Made by a program: the position numbers and the translations under genes
Notes under the pieces: generated by a model
The model's database searches: none
What the model was told of the DNA's origin: nothing
What the model saw: the letters and a program-made list of their open reading frames with translations, nothing else
Origin: Elusimicrobiota bacterium
Lineage (GTDB): Bacteria; Elusimicrobiota; Elusimicrobia; UBA1565; UBA9628
Direction of reading: 5' to 3'
Length of the DNA stretch: 64,000 nucleotides
Assembly (NCBI GenBank): GCA_016212795.1
Contig: JACRDT010000007.1
Location: 235,627 to 299,626, forward strand
Shown here: positions 41,486-47,933 of the stretch, one piece after another
Layout: every line of letters begins with the position of its first letter
How positions within the stretch are numbered: the stretch's first letter is position 1

Positions 41486-44400
41486 ATCGACTTCTCTCCG
41501 GCGAACATCCCCATCGCGACCTCGGCGGCCAGGGGGCGCTGGGCGAAGGGCGTCAGGCGTTCCCGCTCGACGCCCTCGCGGCGCAGCAGCGACTGGACCA
41601 GGGGGCCGCAGGTCTTGCCCCCGCAGGCGCCCATGCCGATGTGGAGGACGGCCTTCAGCTGGTTCATGTCGGTCACACCCGCGCGGACGAGCCGGCGCAC
41701 CGCGCCGACCGTGACCCGCTCGCACCGGCACAGGATGACGTCGTCGTCGGAGGGAGGAGGATGGCCCGCGCCAGAAACGCCGGGCAAAGTCGCGGCTTCG
41801 GGCTGGACGCGGATGCCCCCGACCTGGGCCGCGATGCCGGGCGCCACCTCCAGGACGACCAGGCGGCCGTGGTCCAGGAGGGGGCTCGCGCCGGCTCGTC
41901 CCGCCGCCCCGGAGGACAGGCATTCGCCGAGGCTGCCGCAGCCCAGGCAGCGGCCGGCTTCGGCGCGGGCGGCCTCTTCGCTCATCGCGCCCACGACTTC
42001 CTTGAAGTTCCCCTGCCGTTGCGTCGCCGGCAGCTCAGGCTCTCTCGCGCGCGGAGCCTTCGGCAGGCCTTCGGTGCGGACCGCCGGCGAGCGCGTCGCG
42101 GCCTGGCGTCCCGCGGCGAGGTCCGAGCCGCGCAGGTAGCGGTCGATGGACTCGGCCGCGCGCTTGCCCGCCCCCATGGCGGCAATCACGGTGTCGGCGC
42201 CGGTCACGCCGTCGCCCCCCGCGAAGACGCCCGGCTTGCTGGTCTGCTGGGTGACCGGGTCGGCCTGCAGCGTGCCCCACTTGGTCACGGCCAGGCCCCG
42301 GTCCAGGCCGCCGAACGCGGTCTGCTGCCCGATGGCCACGATGACGTGGTCCGCCCTCGATTCGAACGCCGAGCCCGGGACCGGGACCGGCTTGGCCCGG
42401 CCCGAGGCGTCCGGCGCGCCCAGCTCCATCCTGAGGAGCTCGATGGCCCGCACGCGGCCGCCCGAGCCTTTGATGGCCACGGGCGCGACGAGGAAATCGA
42501 ACAGGACGCCCTCGGCCTCGGCCTGCGCGACCTCCCAGTCGTGGGCCGGCATCTGCTCGCGGGCCCGGCGGTAGACGATGCGCACTTCGCGGGCCCCGAG
42601 CCGCCGCGCGACCCGGGCGGAGTCCAGGGCCGAGTTGCCGCCGCCGATGACGGCCACGTCGCCCTCGAGCTTGGTCCGCCGCCCGGCTTTGACGCTCTCC
42701 AGGAACCCCAGCATGTCGTGGACGCCTTCGAGGTCCTCGCCGGCCACGCCCGCGCCGCTGGACTTGAGGGCGCCCGGCGCCAGGAAGACCGCGGCGAATC
42801 CCTGCTCCAGCAGGGCGTCCGCCCCGGCCACGCGGGTCCCGGTCTTGAAGGTGATGCCCTGCTGCGCCAGGCAGCCGAGCTCGTAGTCCAGCACGTCGTC
42901 GGGCAGCCGGTAGGGAGGGATGCCCCGGCGCAGGAGGCCTCCGGCCTTGTCGGCGGCCTCGAACACGGTCACGCCGAAGCCGCGGTAGGAGAGCTCGTTG
43001 GCGCAGGCCAGGCCCGCCGGCCCCGAACCGACGACCGCGACCGTCTCGCGCCTCGTGACCGGCAGGGGCGGGACCGGCGCGCCCTGCCGGCGGGCCCAAT
43101 CCGCGACGAAACGCTTCAGGCCGCAGAGGGCGACCGGCTCGTCGACGTCCGCGCGGACGCACTCGTCCTCGCAGGGGTGGTAGCAGACCCGGCCGCACAC
43201 CCCGGGCAGGGGCAGGTCGCGGCGCAGGAGCTCGATGGCCCGGCCGAAGCGCCCCTGCCCGATGAGCTGGACGTAGCCCTGGGCCCTGACTTCGGCCGGG
43301 CAGGCCGAACGGCAGGGGGAGCGGCCCAGGCGGTCCAGCGTCTCCACGACCTTCGCGGTGCCCAGCGCGGACCCTTTCCAGCTCATGGCCGTCACTTCGT
43401 CGCCGGGGGAGAGCTCCTGCGGCAGCTCGAAGGGCAGGGTCACCCGGGCATAGCCTCCCGCGGCGCAGCGCGTCAGGTCCACGAGCGAGATGGCCAGGCC
43501 GGGGCAGTTGGCCACGCACTTGGCGCAGCCCGCGCAGGCGCCGACGAAGTCCGCGCGCGGCAGGATGTCGCCTTCGGCGGGCATGCGCAGGGCCGAGTGC
43601 GGGCAGATCTCGGCGCAGGGGTTGCACGGGATCGTCTCGCGGCAGCCCACGACCGGGAAGATCGTCCCTCCGCCCGCGCCTGCGACGACTCGGCCCCCTT
43701 GGGCCGGGTCGATGATCGGGAGGTCCTCCCGGCCGGGCTTGGATTTGAGCAGAGCCGTCATCTTCTCCCAACGCTCTGGGATGTCGACCTGGCGTCCCTG
43801 GCTGCGGGCGATGCGCCGCCCCGCCACCCGGCCTGAGAACATGGCCGCCGAAGCCTCGGCGATCTCCTCGGCGTCGCCGGCCAGGTGGCAGTCCATCCCC
43901 GCGGCCTTCGCCATCTGGTGAAGCTCGTCGACCCTCTCGAGCCCGACGGCCAGCAGCAGGGTGTCGCAGGCGTAGGTGCGGTGCGTGCCGGGGACGATGT
44001 TCCACCGGGCGTCCACGCCGGCCACGGTCACGGACGAGACCCCTTCCTCGCCGTCGGCCGAGACCACGCTGGTCGAGGTATGGATGGGCACGCCCATCCG
44101 GCGGATCTTGTCCGCGTGGACCCAGTAGCCGCCGACCTCGGGCAGGGCCTCGCACAGCCCGACGACCTCGATGCCGGCCTGGAGGGCGTGGTAGGCGGCG
44201 ATCAGGCCGACGTTGCCGCCCCCGACGACGAAGAGCCTCTCCGCCGGGCGGACCAAGTCCCGGTTGAGGAGGGTCTGGAAGGCGCCGGCGCCGTAGACGC
44301 CGGGCAGGTCGCAGCCGGGGAATGCCAGCGCCTTCTCCCGCGCGCCGGCCGCCACCAGGAGGCTGCGGGGGGTGATGAGGCGGTAGCGCTCGCCGCCGGC

Positions 44401-45036
44401 CACGCCGACCTTCCCGTCGGCGAAGACGCCGACGGCCATGGTCCCGGGCATGACCCGGATGCGCGGCCGGCTGGCCACCTCGCCGGCCAGGATGCCCGCG
44501 ATGTCGACGCCGCGGGTGCCCGCGTGGCATTCGGCCACGGCGCCGAAGAAGAGGTGGGTCTGCAGGACCAGCTTGCCGCCCAGGGACGACTTGTCGTCCA
44601 CCAGGATCACGGCGAGCCCGGCGTCGGCCGCCTCGATGGCCGCGCCCATCCCCGCCGGCCCGCCCCCGACGACCAGCAGGTCGCACGCCAGGTCCTCGAT
44701 GTCGGAGGTCTTGAGGTCGGCGCTGGCGGTCAGCGGGAGCTCCGGGTAGCCCAGCAAGGGCTGGACCCGCATCCCTTCGCGGACCGGGACCATGCAGGCC
44801 TTGACCGGCAGGCCGTCGGCGATGACCAGGCACTGGGCGCACTGGCCGTTGGCGCAGAAGATTCCCTGGGGCGCCTGGTCGTGGGGGTGGCGGCCGAAGA
44901 TGCGGATGCCGTGGGCGAAGAGCGCGCTGGAGATCGCCTCGCCCCGGCGGGCGGTCAGGGTCCGCCCGGCGAAATCGAAGGGGACCTCGTCGAGCGCCGG
45001 GATGCGGATCACCGGGTGCGCTTCTACTCGGCTCAT
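41482..45036 (-). CDS. Fused multi-domain FeS flavoprotein: SoxA/HcnAB-like + ferredoxin + GltD-like + BFD
   Basis: 1184 residues from the ATG at 45036 (an ATG at 45066 is possible). Domain order: [2Fe-2S] domain with the Cys set in GIFCANGQCAQC and Ala-Cys at about 75; FAD/NAD(P) module with VVGGGPAGMGAAIEAADAG near 115; 8-Cys ferredoxin (CNPCAEICPHSAL, CAGCAKCVANCPG) near 480-520; GltD-type FeS segment (CRSACPAEVRAQGY, GVCGRVCYHPCEDECVR) near 590-640; second FAD/NAD(P) module (VAVVGSGPAGLACANELS; VAVIGGGNSALDSARVARRL) at 680-960; and a C-terminal BFD-like [2Fe-2S] domain (CRCERVTVGAVRRLVRAGVTD, CGGKTCG). It would carry electrons from the FAD oxidoreductase to NAD(P)H or a carrier. Family B copy B6 lies just before the BFD domain. 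Confidence 0.88.
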   Translation of the reverse strand: MSRVEAHPVIRIPALDEVPFDFAGRTLTARRGEAISSALFAHGIRIFGRHPHDQAPQGIFCANGQCAQCLVIADGLPVKACMVPVREGMRVQPLLGYPELPLTASADLKTSDIEDLACDLLVVGGGPAGMGAAIEAADAGLAVILVDDKSSLGGKLVLQTHLFFGAVAECHAGTRGVDIAGILAGEVASRPRIRVMPGTMAVGVFADGKVGVAGGERYRLITPRSLLVAAGAREKALAFPGCDLPGVYGAGAFQTLLNRDLVRPAERLFVVGGGNVGLIAAYHALQAGIEVVGLCEALPEVGGYWVHADKIRRMGVPIHTSTSVVSADGEEGVSSVTVAGVDARWNIVPGTHRTYACDTLLLAVGLERVDELHQMAKAAGMDCHLAGDAEEIAEASAAMFSGRVAGRRIARSQGRQVDIPERWEKMTALLKSKPGREDLPIIDPAQGGRVVAGAGGGTIFPVVGCRETIPCNPCAEICPHSALRMPAEGDILPRADFVGACAGCAKCVANCPGLAISLVDLTRCAAGGYARVTLPFELPQELSPGDEVTAMSWKGSALGTAKVVETLDRLGRSPCRSACPAEVRAQGYVQLIGQGRFGRAIELLRRDLPLPGVCGRVCYHPCEDECVRADVDEPVALCGLKRFVADWARRQGAPVPPLPVTRRETVAVVGSGPAGLACANELSYRGFGVTVFEAADKAGGLLRRGIPPYRLPDDVLDYELGCLAQQGITFKTGTRVAGADALLEQGFAAVFLAPGALKSSGAGVAGEDLEGVHDMLGFLESVKAGRRTKLEGDVAVIGGGNSALDSARVARRLGAREVRIVYRRAREQMPAHDWEVAQAEAEGVLFDFLVAPVAIKGSGGRVRAIELLRMELGAPDASGRAKPVPVPGSAFESRADHVIVAIGQQTAFGGLDRGLAVTKWGTLQADPVTQQTSKPGVFAGGDGVTGADTVIAAMGAGKRAAESIDRYLRGSDLAAGRQAATRSPAVRTEGLPKAPRAREPELPATQRQGNFKEVVGAMSEEAARAEAGRCLGCGSLGECLSSGAAGRAGASPLLDHGRLVVLEVAPGIAAQVGGIRVQPEAATLPGVSGAGHPPPSDDDVILCRCERVTVGAVRRLVRAGVTDMNQLKAVLHIGMGACGGKTCGPLVQSLLRREGVERERLTPFAQRPLAAEVAMGMFAGEKSI
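41751..41788 (-). repeat. Family B in-frame repeat, copy B6 (partial)
   Basis: Core GCGCCAGAAACGCCGGGC, in frame on the minus strand as LPGVSGAGHPPPSD, placed in the linker before the BFD-like domain. The CCGCTCCC arm is missing. Confidence 0.7.
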
Positions 45037-45077
45037 GGGCTCAGGCGTCTCTCCCGGAGATGATACCATAGAACGCG

Positions 45078-45108
45078 CGGCGAGGAATCCGCCGCGGATT
45101 CCTCGCCG
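45078..45108. promoter_or_regulatory. 31-bp palindrome between two divergent promoters (candidate operator)
   Basis: Arms CGGCGAGGAATCCGC and GCGGATTCCTCGCCG match perfectly over 15 bp with one central base. On each side, pointing outward, is a TATCAT box: on the minus strand at 45065-45060 and on the plus strand at 45128-45133. The palindrome covers the -35 position of both. The site therefore looks like the operator of one regulator acting on the oxidoreductase genes and on the exporter. Confidence 0.6.
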
Positions 45109-45145
45109 TCGCGACACCTTGGTGTGATATCATACCGGTCTCGGC

Positions 45146-46048
45146 ATGAACCGCTACACGGCGTCGGGCCTGGCCGCCATCGCCCTTTGGAGCGTGACCG
45201 TCGGGTTGGCGCGCAGCCTTTCGGAGAAGGTGGGCCCGCTGGCCGGGGGCGCCTGCGTCTACCTGGTCGGGGGCGTTTTCTGCCTGCTCCGGCTGCGCGG
45301 GTCGTGCCTGTCGCCGGCCCGGCTCAGCGCCCTGCCGCGCCGCTACGTGTTCGGCTGCGGCGGCCTCTTCGTCCTCTACCTGCTCTCCTTCTACCTGGCC
45401 ATCGGGTTGGCGGCTGACCGGGGCCAGGTGCTTGCCGTCGGCCTGGCTAACTACCTCTGGCCGACCTTCACCATCCTCTTCTCCCTGGTCCTGCTGGGCA
45501 AGCGGGCGGGGGCGCTCCTCGTGCCCGGGACGGCGGCGGCGCTGGCCGGGGTCGCGCTGGTCATGGCCGAGGGGGCGGGCGTCGCGCCGGCCTCCATCGC
45601 GACCCTTGCCGCTGACTCGGGCCGGTCGGGCCTTCCCGCCGCGGTCCTCCTGGCCTCGGCCGGGGCCGTGATGTGGGCTCTCTACTCCAACCTGACGTCG
45701 CGGTGGATGGGCGACAGCGCGGGCGGCGCGGTGGCCTTGTTCATGCTCGTCACTGGGATCGTGCTGCTGGGCCTGAGTCTGGCTCACGGTCCGGCGGGCT
45801 CGTGGGACGGTCGGGCTTGCGTCGAGGCCGCGTGCCTGGGGCTCGCCACCGGCGCGGGATACGAGTGCTGGGAGGCGGCGATGCGCAAGGGCGACGTGGC
45901 GCTGATCGGGGCTTGTTCCTACTTCACCCCCCTCCTATCGACCCTCTTCAGCTGCCTCTACCTGGGCATCCTGCCCGGCGCGGTCCTGTGGCTGGGCTGC
46001 GGTCTCATCGTGGTCGGGTCGCTGCTGAGCTGGCTCTCGGTGCGGTAG
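45146..46048 (+). CDS. YddG-like amino-acid exporter (DMT/EamA superfamily)
   Basis: 300 residues, ten hydrophobic segments in two EamA halves. The segment AAMRKGDVALIGACSYFTPLLSTL (here cut: AMRKGDVALIG and SYFTPLLSTLFSCLYL) and LANYLWPTFTILFSLVLLGK are characteristic of the YddG branch, which exports aromatic amino acids in Escherichia coli. It is divergent from the amine/amino-acid oxidoreductase operon and shares the palindromic region at 45078-45108 with it, so a link between amino-acid oxidation and export is plausible. Starts at 45146, about 13 bp after a TATCAT box. Confidence 0.85.
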   Translation: MNRYTASGLAAIALWSVTVGLARSLSEKVGPLAGGACVYLVGGVFCLLRLRGSCLSPARLSALPRRYVFGCGGLFVLYLLSFYLAIGLAADRGQVLAVGLANYLWPTFTILFSLVLLGKRAGALLVPGTAAALAGVALVMAEGAGVAPASIATLAADSGRSGLPAAVLLASAGAVMWALYSNLTSRWMGDSAGGAVALFMLVTGIVLLGLSLAHGPAGSWDGRACVEAACLGLATGAGYECWEAAMRKGDVALIGACSYFTPLLSTLFSCLYLGILPGAVLWLGCGLIVVGSLLSWLSVR

Positions 46049-46218
46049 CCTTCAGCCTCATAGGCACGGACTTGCTCGTCAAGCCAATCCGTCCATGGAA
46101 CTTTCCGGGGCAGATGTTCGTATCATGGAGAGAAACGGGGTCCATGGGCCCAGATCGGACGGACCGGAGGACCCTTCCGAGCCGCGGAGCATTTTGCTAA
46201 CCTGGAGTTGACCAGCTC

Positions 46219-46554
46219 ATGGAAGAGAATGGCGTGGTGACACGAAGAGAACTTGACGAGTGCCTCGATGAGAAGCTCAAACCATTGAGAGACGACCTCG
46301 CAAGACTGGAGGCGACTGACCGTCGGACGGCCGTCATGGTGGCGAATCTTGCCGGTGATGTGGCGGAACTCAAGGCCAGCATCCCTCCCCCCGGCTATTT
46401 CACGAAGCTGATGGACCTCATGGATGGAATGGCCAAAGGCTTCGAGGACCAGGCCCAACGTCTTTGGGGCCAAGCCTCGCTCTGGCAGGACCTTCACGGC
46501 AAGGTCCATAAGGACCACGAGCCGCGCATCGTCCGCCTCGAATCCGAGACATAG
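46219..46554 (+). CDS. Small coiled-coil protein, unknown function
   Basis: 111 residues. No family recognised. A charged helical N-terminus (TRRELDECLDEKLKPLRDDLARLEAT) and a helical tail (DLHGKVHKDHEPRIVRLES) flank a short Pro-rich turn (IPPPGYF). Local GC content is visibly lower than in the neighbours, and codons such as AAA, AGA and GAA are commoner, hinting at separate origin. GGAG precedes the start by about 13 bases, with the frame open from 46219. The opposite frame (46123-46518) is also open but without any motif. Confidence 0.55.
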   Translation: MEENGVVTRRELDECLDEKLKPLRDDLARLEATDRRTAVMVANLAGDVAELKASIPPPGYFTKLMDLMDGMAKGFEDQAQRLWGQASLWQDLHGKVHKDHEPRIVRLESET

Positions 46555-46630
46555 AAGACATCCCCAAGCCAGGTCGTTAGCTGGCTCTCGTGCGGTTGTT
46601 CGGGTCGGAGGGGATAGTGCCTGCGGCGCT

Positions 46631-46674
46631 CTGCCCCCTCGCTACTCGCCTCCCCGCGGGGGAGGCGAGTGATT
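46631..46674 (+). repeat. Family C REP-like element, copy C4
   Basis: Hairpin ACTCGCCTCCCC / GGGGAGGCGAGT with CTGCCCCCTCGCT before it; the GAAACGGCAT head is degenerate. Its tail touches the stop of panD, and it lies between two convergent genes, where it could serve as a bidirectional terminator. Confidence 0.75.
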
Positions 46675-47032
46675 ACCCTTGAGGTTGGTTGCGGGAGTCC
46701 AGCAGCACGATCTTGGGCTTGAGCTTGCGCGCCGACCGGTCCGGGACCTGGGCGAAGCTGGCGACGATGATGATGTCGCCGGGGTGGGCGAGGTGGGCGG
46801 CCGCCCCGTTGATGACGACCTTGCGGCTGCCGCGGGGCTCCTCGATGGCGTAGGTGACGAAGCGGTGCCCGTTGGTCACGTCGTAGACGTGGACCTGCTC
46901 GTCGGGCAGGATGTCGGCGCGCTCGAGGAGCGCGGCGTCGATGCCGATGGAGCCCGGGTAGTCGAGGTGGGCGCCGGTCACCCTGGCCCGGTGGAGCTTG
47001 GACTTGAGCATCGTGCGCAGGAAGGTCGCCAT
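46673..47032 (-). CDS. panD: Aspartate 1-decarboxylase proenzyme
   Basis: 119 residues. PanD makes beta-alanine for pantothenate and CoA. The self-cleavage site is YPGSIGID, between Gly27 and Ser28, which becomes the catalytic pyruvoyl group. Lys10 in MLKSKLHRA and Tyr in HRFVTYAI match active-site residues, and NGAAAHLAHPGDIIIVASFAQV is the family signature. No other pantothenate gene is adjacent; metF lies upstream 36 bp away. Confidence 0.95.
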   Translation of the reverse strand: MATFLRTMLKSKLHRARVTGAHLDYPGSIGIDAALLERADILPDEQVHVYDVTNGHRFVTYAIEEPRGSRKVVINGAAAHLAHPGDIIIVASFAQVPDRSARKLKPKIVLLDSRNQPQG

Positions 47033-47068
47033 GACGCAGGATACCTTGCCAAAGTCGGCCGGGCGGAG

Positions 47069-47932
47069 TCAATCCCTGAGCCGGCTGAGGATCTCGCGGG
47101 TCGAGCGGGTCTTGTTGAGGGTGTAGAAGTGGACGCCCGGCGCTCCCCCGTCGAGCAAGTCCCGGCACTGGCGGACGGCGTGGTCGATGCCGTAGCGGAT
47201 GACGGCCTCGGGGTCGTCCTTGATGGCCTCGAGGTCCGCGGCCATCCCCGCCGGGATCGTCGCGCCGCAGAGGCTCGTGAAGCGCTGGAGCTGGCCGAAG
47301 CCGGTGACCGGCATGATGCCGGGCACGATGGGCGCCTGGATGCCCGCGGCCCGGGCGCGCTTGACGAAGTCGAAGTAGAGCCCCGCCTCGAAGAACAGCT
47401 GCGTGACGACCCAGTCCCCCCCCGCTTGCACCTTGCGGCCGAGGTTGAGGAGGTCCTCCTCGGGGCTCGGGGCTTCCGGGTGCTTCTCGGGGTAGCCGGC
47501 CACGGCCATGCCGAAGCCCCCCCGCTCCTTGATGAAGGCCACCAGGTCGCAAGCGAAGCCGAAGTCCCGGCGGCCCGGGGGCGGGACCTCGCGGTCCTTG
47601 GGCTGGTCGCCGCGCAGGGCGACGATGTCGCTGATCCCGAGCGCCGCGAGGCGGTCGAGGATGCCGGCGACCTCCGGGCGGGTGTGGGTGATGCAGGTCA
47701 GGTGGCAGGCCGTCTCGAGGCCCAGCTCGTTCTTGATGCGGCCCGCGGTCTCCACGGTCTCGCGGCCCTGGGTGCCCCCGGCCCCGTAGGTCAGGGTGAC
47801 GAAGGACGGCTCGAGGCGCTTGAGCTCCCTGATGTTGGCGAGGAAGGACTCCAGGTCGCCCGAGGCTTTGGGCAGGAAGAACTCGAACGAGAAGACCGGC
47901 GCGCGCTTGCCGAACAGCTCCGCGATCCTCAC
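47069..47932 (-). CDS. metF: Methylenetetrahydrofolate reductase
   Basis: 287 residues from a GTG (RIAELFGKRAP). MetF reduces 5,10-methylene- to 5-methyl-tetrahydrofolate. Visible: the SFEFFLPKASGD start with the catalytic Glu, TLTYGAGGTQGRE, HLTCITHTRPEV, DIVALRGDQP with the folate/flavin-contacting Asp, and the QLFFEAGLYFDF and VPGIMPVTG segments. No reduced-C-terminal extension, so it is the bacterial single-domain form. The TPR gene stop is only 1 base upstream. Confidence 0.95.
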   Translation of the reverse strand: MRIAELFGKRAPVFSFEFFLPKASGDLESFLANIRELKRLEPSFVTLTYGAGGTQGRETVETAGRIKNELGLETACHLTCITHTRPEVAGILDRLAALGISDIVALRGDQPKDREVPPPGRRDFGFACDLVAFIKERGGFGMAVAGYPEKHPEAPSPEEDLLNLGRKVQAGGDWVVTQLFFEAGLYFDFVKRARAAGIQAPIVPGIMPVTGFGQLQRFTSLCGATIPAGMAADLEAIKDDPEAVIRYGIDHAVRQCRDLLDGGAPGVHFYTLNKTRSTREILSRLRD

Positions 47933-47933
47933 C

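Noticed and set aside
46123..46518. 131-residue minus-strand frame opposite the small coiled-coil gene
   Set aside because: The plus frame has a more typical protein composition and heptad-like helices; the minus frame has no motif. The choice is not certain.
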